Virus record (IMG/VR): IMGVR_UViG_3300031759_000004
Span: 62,001-126,000 of that record
DNA length: 64,000 nt
Strand: one strand, 5' to 3'
Origin: a virus
Position 1 is the stretch's first letter; each line of letters begins with the position of its first letter. The notes under the pieces are model-generated. The model ran no database searches. It saw only the letters and a program-made list of their open reading frames with translations, and was not told the origin of the DNA. Positions 1-7,564 of this stretch are shown one piece after another. The position numbers were made by a program, and so were the translations under genes.

Positions 1-117
1 CTGTGCGGCGCGCAGTTCAAGTTTCGCTCACAGTTGACCAAGCACGCGCGGGCCAAGCATCCGGACAACATGCACGAGGTGCTGGCGGCCTATCCGGAGG
101 ACCCGCAGGCGGTTTGA
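1..117 (+). CDS. C-terminal end of a C2H2 zinc-finger-like protein (partial)
   Basis: Frame 1 is open from the window edge to a TGA at 115-117, giving 38 residues. The visible start is a cysteine followed by 12 residues, a histidine, 4 residues and a second histidine, with F and L at the usual hydrophobic core positions. This is the C-terminal half of a C2H2 zinc finger (C-x2-C-x12-H-x3-5-H); the first cysteine pair lies mostly off the window. C2H2 fingers bind DNA or protein and are uncommon in phages. The rest of the protein and its function are unknown. The strong terminator at 141-182 ends this transcription unit. Confidence 0.6.
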   Translation: MCGAQFKFRSQLTKHARAKHPDNMHEVLAAYPEDPQAV

Positions 118-140
118 TCTTGGTGACTTTGGGGTCCGGG

Positions 141-182
141 AAAGTGCGGTCGTTATTCGCTGCGACCGCACTTTTGTTTTTT
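141..182 (+). terminator. Rho-independent terminator
   Basis: A perfect 12-bp stem (141-152 paired with 163-174) with a 10-nt loop is followed by a T-rich run. It sits right after the C2H2-type gene and before the gene at 203. Confidence 0.9.
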
Positions 183-188
183 CAAATC

Positions 189-196
189 GTAGTTAG
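189..196 (+). promoter_or_regulatory. GTAGTTAG start-proximal motif
   Basis: GTAGTTAG begins 14 nt before the ATG of the gene at 203, and no purine-rich Shine-Dalgarno sequence is seen. It is one of about 23 copies of a motif placed just upstream of genes in this window. Confidence 0.55.
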
Positions 197-202
197 GCCA
201 CT

Positions 203-964
203 ATGGCAACCAGCAACGCTAGCGAGCCGCGAGTGACAGCGGCTCAAAGCCCCGACACGCTGCCTCTGCGCGGCTACGCCGTGGAGCAGCTGGCCAACTA
301 CATCATGCGTCAGCTTGGCGCGCCGACCTGGAACGTCGAGCTGACCAACCAGCAAATTTACGACTGCATCCAGGACTCCTTGGGTTTGATTTCTCAGTGG
401 GTCCCTTTGACGAAAGTTGGCACCCTCCCGCTCGTACGGGGCCAATTCAAATATCTACAAGGAGTGGACGTCGGCCTTGGCGTAGCTCGTATCGACTTTG
501 TCGAACCCAACCCAGTCCCCACTGAGATTTTTTATGGCAACCTGATCAACCCCGCGCCGCTGTTTCGGACCGGGTTGGACGAGTACGACACCTTTCTGCG
601 CTGGCGCAAAACCTGGCAGCGGGTCACGTCCATCAGGCCCGACTGGTTTTACGACGAAGTCGAAGAGGCCCTGTACATCCACAATCCGATTGAGCGCTAT
701 CAGGCGGGCGTGATCTGCTACTTCCCGCAGACGGACACCACCAAGCTGAACCTGACGGCGGCAGACTGGGTCAAGCGCATGTCACTGGCCAAGTCCCGTT
801 TGCTGCTGGGCGAAGTGTGGATGAAATTTTCTGGCGCAATTCCGGGGCCGATGCAGAACATCCAGCTGGACCAGACGAAGCGGGAGAAGGCCCAGGAAGA
901 AGTGGACCGGCTGATGGAGCAGCTCAAAGGCATGCAGCTGTCTACACCAGCCATGATCGACTGA
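203..964 (+). CDS. Putative virion structural (neck/connector-like) protein
   Basis: This encodes 253 residues and starts at ATG 203, just after a GTAGTTAG motif. The C-terminal third has a conserved-looking pattern: a tryptophan/lysine segment followed by small and basic residues, K-F-S-G, I-P-G-P, and a charged helix. I recall this arrangement from neck or head-tail connector proteins of large T4-like phages, but could not align it. There is no signal peptide, membrane segment or catalytic motif. It leads a cluster of three closely packed genes (203, 966, 1798) after a terminator, so they are probably cotranscribed. The gene call is secure; the structural role is inference. Confidence 0.8.
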   Translation: MATSNASEPRVTAAQSPDTLPLRGYAVEQLANYIMRQLGAPTWNVELTNQQIYDCIQDSLGLISQWVPLTKVGTLPLVRGQFKYLQGVDVGLGVARIDFVEPNPVPTEIFYGNLINPAPLFRTGLDEYDTFLRWRKTWQRVTSIRPDWFYDEVEEALYIHNPIERYQAGVICYFPQTDTTKLNLTAADWVKRMSLAKSRLLLGEVWMKFSGAIPGPMQNIQLDQTKREKAQEEVDRLMEQLKGMQLSTPAMID

Positions 965-965
965 C

Positions 966-1808
966 GTGAACAAGTACAATCCAAAAGGTCTGCGCCGCGA
1001 CCACCGGGGCCGCCTCCTGGACAAATGGGGCCGCACAATGGAAGTGGACTGGGACGAATTCGAGAAGCGCCGCCGGACACCCGGCAAGCCGCTGAAATAC
1101 CCGCAGGTAGTCAACCCGCTGCATGCGGCGGCCAAGCTCAAGTCGACCGTTGAGGCCGTAAACTTTGACGATCCGGATCAGCTGCTGACGCGTTTTACCA
1201 ACTTTGTCGTTTTCACTGAAGTGCAGAAGCGCAACCACCGCTTCCAGTCGTACATGCTGAAGTATTACTACACCGACAGGGTGTGCTCGTACGGTGAAGG
1301 GCACGAGGGACACTGGACAATTCACGAGCCGTGGGCTAAGCGTTTTCTAACGGTTAAGGCAGCTGAAGCTGCCATAATGGAAATCATCAAAGGTCAGCGC
1401 TACATGGACATTTTCTTGGCCTGGGACGACCCGCGCGGCTATCAAATAGCCGAAGTTTCGCCGAACGGCACTGACATTGTGCGCCGCGTGCCTCACCAGC
1501 TTCGGCATCCGCAGGCGCGCACGGCGGAGTCCATTGTAGACGCTCTCCTGGAGAGCAACCTGGAGGACCGGCTGATGGCCGTGGCCCGGAAGATCAAGCA
1601 CTGCGGCGACTACGGCTGCCTGTTTTACCACCCGGGACTGAAGACGGTCCACTGGACTGCCGCCGACTCTGATGGTTCTCCGGACTTTACTGACTTGGAC
1701 GAGATTAAAAAGATGCTGAAGCTGCCGGGTGTGGAGGAGGTTGTGATCGGCGACGAGTGGTCGCCAGGCAAGGAAAAAGGCTACCAGCGCTTGCGCTATG
1801 AAAGCTGA
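966..1808 (+). CDS. Hypothetical protein with internal capsid-targeting-like motif
   Basis: This encodes 280 residues from a GTG start 1 nt after the preceding stop; the first ATG is about 25 codons in. I do not recognise a family. The N-terminus is rich in arginine, lysine and aspartate. Around residues 188-197 there is an internal stretch ending in D-A-L-L-E, like the N-terminal L-L-E peptides of several other proteins here. The last 95 residues could be a separate small domain. The gene overlaps the next by 11 nt, suggesting coupled translation. Confidence 0.75.
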   Translation: MNKYNPKGLRRDHRGRLLDKWGRTMEVDWDEFEKRRRTPGKPLKYPQVVNPLHAAAKLKSTVEAVNFDDPDQLLTRFTNFVVFTEVQKRNHRFQSYMLKYYYTDRVCSYGEGHEGHWTIHEPWAKRFLTVKAAEAAIMEIIKGQRYMDIFLAWDDPRGYQIAEVSPNGTDIVRRVPHQLRHPQARTAESIVDALLESNLEDRLMAVARKIKHCGDYGCLFYHPGLKTVHWTAADSDGSPDFTDLDEIKKMLKLPGVEEVVIGDEWSPGKEKGYQRLRYES

Positions 1809-2484
1809 AGCCATAGTGGCCACCCTCCTGGAAGTGGCGGACCCGGACGACCTCGATCCGCTGGCGTACGCCGACGCCACCGTGAATCCGCAGCCCAACA
1901 CGGACACCGATCCGGAGCGGCTGACGCGGGCGCTCCGCGACGCCCTGGTGGAGCGCGGCTGGCGCAACATCCGCGTGTTTCCGCCCGAGGAAGAAGGTGT
2001 CTGGACGGTGACGGCGGGCTGGATCGACGAGCCGTGGCGCACGGAGTCGGAAGTGCAAGGCTACCGGGTCACCGGTCCGCCCCAGCAGCTGTGGAACCTG
2101 CCAGGTCGGCTGACGACTTCGTTCAAAGGCGGACTGACGCGGATCGGGGCCAACGTGATCTGGTTCCACCTGGACGAGGTCGTGCCAGCACATCAAGGCA
2201 TCGACCTGGACAATCCGCCGGATGATTTTGAGGATGACCAGGGCGACTGGTCAGTGACGCTTCAGTTCAAGATCACGCCCAAGCCCAAGTACTGGACGAC
2301 GCTGCATAAGGCCACGCCGACGGACCCGCCGCAGGTTAAGCCGCGCAAGCCGGTGCGGTCCCTGCTCACGCCGGAGCAGCAGGACCAGCGCGACGAGGAG
2401 CACCGGCAGTACATGCGCAAGCTCCAGGCGCGCGGCCAGGGTAGCTGGGAAGACATGCTGCAAATACTGAAAGGCACGCGCTGA
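1798..2484 (+). CDS. Hypothetical protein with N-terminal capsid-targeting-like peptide
   Basis: This encodes 228 residues from ATG 1798, overlapping the preceding gene by 11 nt. The first 12 residues form an amphipathic helix ending in T-L-L-E before an acidic stretch. That fits the T4 gp21 rule of cleavage after (L/I)-x-E and suggests a protein packaged in the prohead. The middle is tryptophan-rich, and the C-terminus is basic with a proline-rich segment. No known domain was recognised. A weak inverted repeat (about 2514-2535) follows the stop. Confidence 0.75.
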   Translation: MKAEAIVATLLEVADPDDLDPLAYADATVNPQPNTDTDPERLTRALRDALVERGWRNIRVFPPEEEGVWTVTAGWIDEPWRTESEVQGYRVTGPPQQLWNLPGRLTTSFKGGLTRIGANVIWFHLDEVVPAHQGIDLDNPPDDFEDDQGDWSVTLQFKITPKPKYWTTLHKATPTDPPQVKPRKPVRSLLTPEQQDQRDEEHRQYMRKLQARGQGSWEDMLQILKGTR

Positions 2485-2571
2485 ATCGTCACTTGCGCCC
2501 GGACCGGAAACGTGGGAGAGTAGCGGGCCACTCTCGCGGACTGATTCCGTTCTTAGTTGGCATTGAAATTT

Positions 2572-3000
2572 ATGAGCATGAAGACTACCGATCTGCTCTC
2601 TGAGCTTTTGCTCGTGGCCAAAGTGCTGCAAAAGCAACAGACTGAAATTTTGCTCGCCTTCCAGGCGCTGCAAAAACAAACCGTAACACCGAAACAAAGT
2701 AGAAAAGAGTACAACGAAATTATGAGCGCACTAGCTGACCTCTCCCAAGCGGTGACCGATCTCGGCACCGCCACCACGACCTTGACCTCCGCCGTCGATG
2801 CGGCGGTCACGGACATCACCGCCCTGTCTCCGACGGACGCCCAGCTGGCGGCCCTGTCGCAGTCCGTGGCGGCAGTCACGGCCACCCTGACGGCCCAAAC
2901 CGCACGCTTGAACGGCGCGGTGAATCCGCCCGCGCCTGCTGTGGCCCCGACGAATCCGGTAGCGGCGCAGCCCGTCAGTCCCGCCGCGTCTCCGACCTAA
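2572..3000 (+). CDS. Small coiled-coil protein, Ala/Thr-rich
   Basis: This encodes about 142 residues; ATG 2572, ATG 2578 or TTG 2563 are possible starts. The first 50 residues are helical with leucine and glutamine heptads. From Met at 2722 the sequence switches to an Ala/Thr/Val/Asp-rich coiled coil, ending in a proline-rich tail. The gene at 29133 has the same plan, with its own internal MSA-type methionine (29241), so the two look like paralogs. Short coiled-coil proteins of this type are common in phages but their role is not established. A GTTCTTAG motif lies at 2549-2556 and a terminator follows. Confidence 0.75.
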   Translation: MSMKTTDLLSELLLVAKVLQKQQTEILLAFQALQKQTVTPKQSRKEYNEIMSALADLSQAVTDLGTATTTLTSAVDAAVTDITALSPTDAQLAALSQSVAAVTATLTAQTARLNGAVNPPAPAVAPTNPVAAQPVSPAASPT

Positions 3001-3020
3001 GTCGCTGTAGACGACATACT

Positions 3021-3052
3021 TGCGGCAGTCTAACGGCTGCCGCATATTTTTT
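3021..3052 (+). terminator. Rho-independent terminator
   Basis: A perfect 8-bp GC-rich stem (3021-3028 with 3037-3044) and 8-nt loop are followed by TATTTTTTG. It ends the 203-3000 unit. Confidence 0.9.
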
Positions 3053-3074
3053 GTATTTTAATTAAAGATTTTTG

Positions 3075-3103
3075 TTGACGGAGACCCTGGTTTCGTCTAC
3101 ATT
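3075..3103 (+). promoter_or_regulatory. Sigma70-type promoter, leaderless
   Basis: TTGACG (3075-3080), 15 nt, then TCTACATT. Read as a -10 of TACATT (3098-3103) the spacing is 17. The ATG at 3110 is exactly 6 nt after the -10, so transcription would start at or near the start codon. Nearly the same promoter occurs on the minus strand at 36838-36866. Confidence 0.75.
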
Positions 3104-3109
3104 TGTCGT

Positions 3110-4582
3110 ATGAAATACATCGTATACGAAGCCAACCTCAAGACCCTGACGGAAAAGCTGACCCGCCTCAACGCCAAGCTGGCGCGCATCGGGGTGCCGG
3201 AAGTCAGCTGCAAAATCACCGGCCACACGGACGAGCCGCATCCGAGCATCGCCGGGGCCACGGCCCGCTACATCAGCCTCGAAGTCGAAGGCGTCACCCC
3301 GGAATTCAACGGCTGGACGTTCGTGGCCACCCTGGTGCATACCCAGGAGGGCAACATCATCCGCTCCGTCCCGGGCTTTGAGGTCGCGCCGGAATACCGC
3401 GACAAGGCCAACTGGTGCGACCACTGCCAGACCAACCGGGTCCGCCGCGACACCTACGTGGTCAAGCACACGGACGGGCGCGTCATGCAGGTCGGCTCTT
3501 CCTGCCTGGCCGAGTTCATCGGCTGCAACCCCAACGGCTTGACCAAGGGCGCGGAACTGGTGCTCCAGGCGTACGACGTTTGCGAGAGTGCGACCAGCCC
3601 GACCTGGCTTGGCGGCAGCAACGCCTTGAACACCTACCGGCTGGACCTGGACACCTACTTGCAGCACGTGGCGGCGGTGGTGCTGGCGCGCGGTGCCTAC
3701 GTCACCCGCAAGGTGGCCTCCGAGCGCGGTCAGCAGAGCACCAGCGACCTGGCCCTCCAGTCCATGCAGGGCGCGTTCAGCCAGCACAACGCCGCCGGTG
3801 AAGTTGTCTACACACCGTACCCGCTCACGGACGAGGCCAAGAAGCTGGCGGCCAGCTCCCGCTCCCTGGTCATGAGCCGTTTCAGCCCGCACGTGGTGGA
3901 CGCCGAGGGACTGTCGGACGACGCGCTGATGGCCAACATCCTGGGCACGCTCAAAGGGACTAACCGCGAGATTTCCGATTTCGAGCACAACCTGCTGGCC
4001 TGCGCCCGTTCCGAGAGCATCGAACCCCGCCTCTGCGGCATTGCGGCCTACATCGTTGAATACTATCGCCGGGAGTCCGACGCGGCCCGCGCCCGGATGG
4101 CCAACCCGGCCAAGCTTAACGGCCACGGCCTGTCCGTCATCTTCGCCATGATCGAAAAGGCGAAGCAGCACCTGACCAGCCCGGCGATCCGCCTGGCCAA
4201 CGAGCAGGGCGTGCGCCTGAACATCACCCTGGCCGGTGCGGCCAGCAAGAATGCGGGCTGCCTGTACATCAAGGGCGAGCGCGGCACGGACACGTACTAC
4301 GGCAAGGTGACGCCCGAAGGCAAGTTCTTCGCCGTGCGGACCTGCCCGCCGACCGTGGAAGCGCTGCTCCTGGCTTTTGCGGCCAACCCGGAAGAGCTGG
4401 CGACCAAGTACGGGCGGCTGACCGGCAAGTGCTCGTTCTGCGGGCGCAAGCTGACGGACGTGCGCTCGACAGCTGTCGGATTTGGTCCTACCTGTGCGGA
4501 GAATTTTGGGCTGGCAGCAGCTTGGCGTAACGGTCAAGTGCCTGCTGTAGCGAACAGCGGTGCCGCTTTGCAAACTGCCTGA
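3110..4582 (+). CDS. DUF6011-like zinc-binding protein
   Basis: This encodes 490 residues from ATG 3110, directly downstream of a strong promoter. Two cysteine-rich modules are visible. One near residues 103-140 is a C-x2-C pair followed by a single cysteine in G-S-S-C-L. The other near the C-terminus has C-S-F-C-G-R-K-L-T-D and a later G-P-T-C-A, typical of the DUF6011 zinc domain found in many phage and plasmid proteins. The middle is helical. The biochemical function of DUF6011 proteins is unknown; nucleic-acid binding is a guess. The last 95 nt overlap a convergent homing endonuclease gene. The promoter suggests early, independent expression. Confidence 0.8.
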   Translation: MKYIVYEANLKTLTEKLTRLNAKLARIGVPEVSCKITGHTDEPHPSIAGATARYISLEVEGVTPEFNGWTFVATLVHTQEGNIIRSVPGFEVAPEYRDKANWCDHCQTNRVRRDTYVVKHTDGRVMQVGSSCLAEFIGCNPNGLTKGAELVLQAYDVCESATSPTWLGGSNALNTYRLDLDTYLQHVAAVVLARGAYVTRKVASERGQQSTSDLALQSMQGAFSQHNAAGEVVYTPYPLTDEAKKLAASSRSLVMSRFSPHVVDAEGLSDDALMANILGTLKGTNREISDFEHNLLACARSESIEPRLCGIAAYIVEYYRRESDAARARMANPAKLNGHGLSVIFAMIEKAKQHLTSPAIRLANEQGVRLNITLAGAASKNAGCLYIKGERGTDTYYGKVTPEGKFFAVRTCPPTVEALLLAFAANPEELATKYGRLTGKCSFCGRKLTDVRSTAVGFGPTCAENFGLAAAWRNGQVPAVANSGAALQTA

Positions 4583-5348
4583 TAGTTTTACGGTCTCTTT
4601 TGACGTAGTTGGCTGCGCCTAAAAAAGACGCAGGGACACCGTTGACAAAGATTCCGCTTTTGTCCGCGAAGGCACTTGAAATTGCGCGACTGTGGGCGCT
4701 GCTTATTACGCGTCCTTTCAGGGCTTTAGACAGCTTGGACCGAACATCTGCCCTGGCTAGCGTGCGCTGGTTGCGTTTAGTTACCATGGCCGTATACTCT
4801 GGACTTCCACGCTTTAACCTGATCGGTGGAACGTAGCCCCGAGCGCGACTACGTGCTCGAAGTGATGCTGCGCACTTGGCGGCAATAGCTTGATTTTTCA
4901 TGGGATTAACCGTTTTTCTTAGCGTAGACATCATTGCGCTTATTTTGGCAGTTTGTTCAGGGGTTCTGGTGGGCTGGAACCACGTGCCGTCACGTATACG
5001 TTTTTTCATGTTGTTTGACAGCTTCTGCCTGGTTTCAGCCGTAGGGCTGCCACCCTCGCCGCCGCTCGTACCGTTCGTTAGCTGGTGTCCAAGACGCTTT
5101 AAGCGTGCAATGTAGGCCCTCTCAGCTTCATCGGCGTGTTCTGCTTGTGTTGTCACGAGTACGAGCATTTGCGGCTGATAACCGGCGCTCTGCATGCTGC
5201 GTATCCAGTTTCCACGGTAGGTTGGCTGGTCGCGACCGGCGGCTTTTAAGTGTTTGCGCCACCTTTTACCTGGCTGACTGGTTTTACCGACGTAGCGCCA
5301 GTCGGAAGGGTACCGTGGATCAAAGAGGGCGTAAATGTAGATTTTCAC
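4488..5348 (-). CDS. GIY-YIG homing endonuclease
   Basis: This encodes 286 residues from GTG 5348. The N-terminus has the GIY-YIG signature (I-Y-I-Y at 3-6, Y-V-G-K-T at 19-23, then a G-K-R-W-R-K-H helix), as in T4 Seg enzymes. The middle and C-terminus are basic with several S/T-x-E-x-R-x-K-I/L-S stretches typical of NUMOD-type DNA-contact repeats, and the end resembles a small helix-turn-helix. Such enzymes make site-specific breaks that spread their own gene. The 3' end runs 95 nt into the DUF6011 gene, and the region is AT-richer than its neighbours, both in line with mobile entry. GTAGTTAA lies 5-12 nt upstream of the start. Confidence 0.9.
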   Translation of the reverse strand: MKIYIYALFDPRYPSDWRYVGKTSQPGKRWRKHLKAAGRDQPTYRGNWIRSMQSAGYQPQMLVLVTTQAEHADEAERAYIARLKRLGHQLTNGTSGGEGGSPTAETRQKLSNNMKKRIRDGTWFQPTRTPEQTAKISAMMSTLRKTVNPMKNQAIAAKCAASLRARSRARGYVPPIRLKRGSPEYTAMVTKRNQRTLARADVRSKLSKALKGRVISSAHSRAISSAFADKSGIFVNGVPASFLGAANYVKRDRKTIRQFAKRHRCSLQQALDRYAKLLPAQNSPHR

Positions 5349-5352
5349 TGGC

Positions 5353-5360
5353 TTAACTAC
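5353..5360 (-). promoter_or_regulatory. GTAGTTAA start-proximal motif
   Basis: On the minus strand GTAGTTAA begins 12 nt before the GTG start at 5348 of the GIY-YIG gene. It shows that the motif follows gene orientation. Confidence 0.55.
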
Positions 5361-5523
5361 TTACTTCAGCTTACAGTGGGGTCTTGGGGCGTGACGTGCG
5401 CGCGGCAAGCCGACCAAAAGGCCACTGGTAATCAATCCAGACGCAAACACCGTCGCGAACCGCCCGCGATGCCTACGGGCCACGGGCGGTACCGGCTGAC
5501 CACCGGCACGCTCCACCAATTTC

Positions 5524-5531
5524 GTAGTTAA
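5524..5531 (+). promoter_or_regulatory. GTAGTTAA start-proximal motif
   Basis: GTAGTTAA begins 11 nt before the GTG at 5535. This spacing favours GTG 5535 over ATG 5550 as the start. Confidence 0.5.
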
Positions 5532-5534
5532 AGT

Positions 5535-6011
5535 GTGACGCCGAACACCATGGTAAACTCTCTGCTTGAAACCGATCCGGACAACCCGGAGGCGGTCCTG
5601 CGCTCGATCAATCCATTCATGGAGATAAAGTGCGTAGTGTGCGCCCGCAATTCCAGCGGCAGTGCGGATTACCTGTTGCTGCGGCTTCAAATGACGGAGG
5701 ACAACTATAATCTCGGCGGCCATTACGGGATCGCCATGGAGGAGGCGGAAAGCCAGGGCTACGAAATGCCCTGCGTGGTGGCGGATGAAAACGAGCGTTT
5801 ATTCGAGCCTTTCAAGGGCATGGACTGGACGACGGCCAAGATTGTAGACGCTTACCGGGAAGATCAGGGAGGCAAGGCTAAAACCGCGCGTCAGGCGCAC
5901 ATGGACATGTTTCCGCGCGAGGACTGGGAATACGAGGTAGCCAACGGCGACACGCGGCTCGGGTACGACGAGTGGCTGGCCCACCGGGTTGAAGGCGAGC
6001 GCGGCATTTAA
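5535..6011 (+). CDS. Hypothetical protein with N-terminal capsid-targeting-like peptide
   Basis: This encodes 158 residues from GTG 5535, or 153 from ATG 5550. The N-terminus is a short helix ending in N-S-L-L-E before T-D-P-D-N-P, matching the (L/I)-x-E cleavage pattern shared with other proteins here. A C-x-x-C pair at about residues 33-36 is the only metal-site hint. The rest is acidic with aromatic residues and no recognisable domain. It probably forms a unit with the genes at 6047 and 6803. Packaging into the head is inferred only from the N-terminal peptide. Confidence 0.7.
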   Translation: MTPNTMVNSLLETDPDNPEAVLRSINPFMEIKCVVCARNSSGSADYLLLRLQMTEDNYNLGGHYGIAMEEAESQGYEMPCVVADENERLFEPFKGMDWTTAKIVDAYREDQGGKAKTARQAHMDMFPREDWEYEVANGDTRLGYDEWLAHRVEGERGI

Positions 6012-6034
6012 GTTTAGCCACCGGATGCAATTCG

Positions 6035-6042
6035 GTTCTAGC
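6035..6042 (+). promoter_or_regulatory. GTTCTAGC start-proximal motif
   Basis: GTTCTAGC begins 12 nt before ATG 6047. The 12 nt GTTCTAGCGGGG matches, except for its last base, the sequence before the minus-strand start at 34013. Confidence 0.5.
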
Positions 6043-6046
6043 GGGG

Positions 6047-6775
6047 ATGCCAATACTACAAGACTCCTATCTGGCGGCAATAGCCGCAACCACTGATCCG
6101 CAGCACAAAACAATCCTGCTTACTCTGTATACAGAGAGCCTGGTAGCTTCAGGTGCTCAGCCTCCGAAAGCTGAACCTCCGAAAGCTGAACCTCCGAAAG
6201 CTGAACCTCCGAAAGCTGAACCTCCGAAAGCTGAACCTCCGAAAGCTGAACCTCCGAAAGCTGAACCTCCGAAAGCTGAACCTCCGAAAGCTGGTTCAAG
6301 TTTACCGACTCGTACTTTTGTTAACCGGTTTAACTTGCCCATGCCGGAGTATGAAATGGAGCACTACTACAAAATTACTAAGCAGTACAGTAAATTTATG
6401 GTCGATAGGCAAATGACCAATTTCAACCTTATCGCTCCGGCCAAAGCGCACTATTACAGAGGAGTGTATACGGAGGCTAACGCGCTAGAAGATCATGAAA
6501 CCTGGTCTGAATTGACCATCCTCACCACAAGACTGGTTAACCGGCTTAAAGCTGAAATCAAATACAAGAAAGTAAGCTACACGGCAACATTGTACTTTGT
6601 ATACGTATTATGCAAGGCGCGCTATAGGGCTTTTTTGACTGAGGCTGACGCCGGTCTTATGGCGGCTGCCTATCATGAGCTTAGTCGCGAAAACAAAGAA
6701 AAAACGTGGAATTTTTGGATTACGTTCTGGAACAAAGCCTTCGCAGACTGGAATAACAGCAGGGTCGAGAACTAA
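6047..6775 (+). CDS. Hypothetical protein with (PPKAE)n repeat linker
   Basis: This encodes 242 residues from ATG 6047. Residues 1-37 form a helical N-terminus. Residues 38-82 are a rigid linker of eight P-P-K-A-E units and a final P-P-K-A-G. Residues 85-242 form a helical, aromatic-rich domain with no family I recognise. The repeat is perfect at the DNA level, so it is recent. Base composition is clearly more AT-rich than the flanks, suggesting transfer. A 14-bp palindrome (CTCTGTATACAGAG, 6123-6136) lies in the coding region. Confidence 0.75.
   Translation: MPILQDSYLAAIAATTDPQHKTILLTLYTESLVASGAQPPKAEPPKAEPPKAEPPKAEPPKAEPPKAEPPKAEPPKAEPPKAGSSLPTRTFVNRFNLPMPEYEMEHYYKITKQYSKFMVDRQMTNFNLIAPAKAHYYRGVYTEANALEDHETWSELTILTTRLVNRLKAEIKYKKVSYTATLYFVYVLCKARYRAFLTEADAGLMAAAYHELSRENKEKTWNFWITFWNKAFADWNNSRVEN
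6161..6294 (+). repeat. 15-nt perfect tandem repeat, 9 units
   Basis: Eight identical CCTCCGAAAGCTGAA units start at 6161 and every 15 nt after that, followed by a ninth ending in GG. The units are in frame and encode P-P-K-A-E. Lack of any third-base drift points to recent expansion by slippage or unequal crossover. Confidence 0.98.
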
Positions 6776-6790
6776 GCGTGTCGTGAATCA

Positions 6791-6798
6791 GTTCTACA
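6791..6798 (+). promoter_or_regulatory. GTTCTACA start-proximal motif
   Basis: GTTCTACA begins 12 nt before ATG 6803, the same position as GTTCTAGC before 6047. Confidence 0.4.
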
Positions 6799-6802
6799 AG
6801 GC

Positions 6803-6985
6803 ATGGACATCGAAGAACTGGCAGACAAGCTGTACACCGTCTACTGTGCCGCCGTTGGCGGCAAAGCTTTCAACGGCGACCCGCTTCCCGCCTGGAGCAC
6901 GTTCCGGGCCGATCCGACCAAGCGCAAGCAGAGCGACGCCTGGATGATTGTGGCCAAGACGGCGCTTGACGCGGTGGTCGGCTAG
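6803..6985 (+). CDS. Small phage protein, unknown function
   Basis: This encodes 60 residues from ATG 6803. It is helical and acidic at the N-terminus, with a W-x-x-F-x-x-D-P-x-K-x-K-Q-S-D-A-W segment of a kind often seen in short phage proteins. No membrane segment or metal site is present. Its stop overlaps the minus-strand gene at 6982 by 4 nt, so the two are convergent. Function is unknown. Confidence 0.65.
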   Translation: MDIEELADKLYTVYCAAVGGKAFNGDPLPAWSTFRADPTKRKQSDAWMIVAKTALDAVVG

Positions 6986-7188
6986 GCGAAATTGACCAGG
7001 GACTGGTTCGGCCCTGTGATAGTGGTGTTGTTTTTCACCACTCCCTTGGCGTTGGGGCCTGGATTTTGATCAGGTGCGCCGACGACCTTGTCGTTGTCTT
7101 TGGCGTTGACCGTGTGATTGAGCCAGTCGGGAATGGCGTAGCGTGGAGCACCGGCGGCTCCCATGCCGCTTACAGAGTTGTTCGTCAT
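6982..7188 (-). CDS. Small Asn/Gly-rich hypothetical protein
   Basis: This encodes 68 residues from ATG 7188. It is rich in Asn, Gly, Pro and Val without charged clusters, cysteine or a membrane segment, and looks disordered. The 74-residue protein at 35481 has a similar Asn/Gly-rich makeup. It lies 7 nt downstream of the HAD gene at 7196 on the same strand and is the last gene of the minus-strand cluster 9228-6982. Function is unknown. Confidence 0.6.
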   Translation of the reverse strand: MTNNSVSGMGAAGAPRYAIPDWLNHTVNAKDNDKVVGAPDQNPGPNAKGVVKNNTTITGPNQSLVNFA

Positions 7189-7195
7189 GCCTTAA

Positions 7196-7561
7196 TTACG
7201 GCAGCGACTCGTCGACGTCGCGCGGGTCCAGCGCCAGGCGGCGCAATGGATTGGCCGGGCGGCCTGTGTTCGGAATCACTTCAACGGCCCTGTCATCCCA
7301 TAAATCTATCATGCGGTAATCCTTCTGGTTGGTGATCTCCAGCGCGGGCAGCCCGTTGTCGGTCAGCCACTGCCGGACGAAAGCCAGGTCCCCTGGATTG
7401 GCCGCCCTGGCGGTCATGATCTTCACTTCTTCGCCGTTGCGCAGCCACGCCTTGACCCGGGCCATCATCGCCGGTACCGGCGGCCCGATGTGCTCGGGGC
7501 CGTGGAAACCAGTGTCATGGGCCAGGGTGCCGTCCAAGTCTACTCCGTGCCAGCCAGCCAT
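7196..7561 (-). CDS. HAD-superfamily phosphohydrolase
   Basis: This encodes 121 residues from ATG 7561. HAD motif I is D-L-D-G-T-L at residues 8-13 (two catalytic Asp), and motif II is the Thr of M-T-A-R near residue 50. The later D-L-W-D-D-R segment supplies the acidic motif IV. This compact, capless form is typical of small phage HAD phosphatases acting on nucleotides or phosphosugars. It sits 3 nt after the methyltransferase gene 7565-8209 and belongs to a glycan/nucleotide modification cluster. The substrate cannot be read from sequence. Confidence 0.85.
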   Translation of the reverse strand: MAGWHGVDLDGTLAHDTGFHGPEHIGPPVPAMMARVKAWLRNGEEVKIMTARAANPGDLAFVRQWLTDNGLPALEITNQKDYRMIDLWDDRAVEVIPNTGRPANPLRRLALDPRDVDESLP

Positions 7562-7564
7562 GGC

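Noticed and set aside
3062-4573. A 503-codon frame antisense to the DUF6011 gene
   Set aside because: Long antisense frames are expected opposite high-GC genes. It shows Arg/Gly/His/Ala-rich shadow composition and no motif, while the sense frame has zinc motifs and a promoter.
6123-6136. 14-bp palindrome CTCTGTATACAGAG
   Set aside because: It lies within coding sequence, is a single copy and has no known binding factor.
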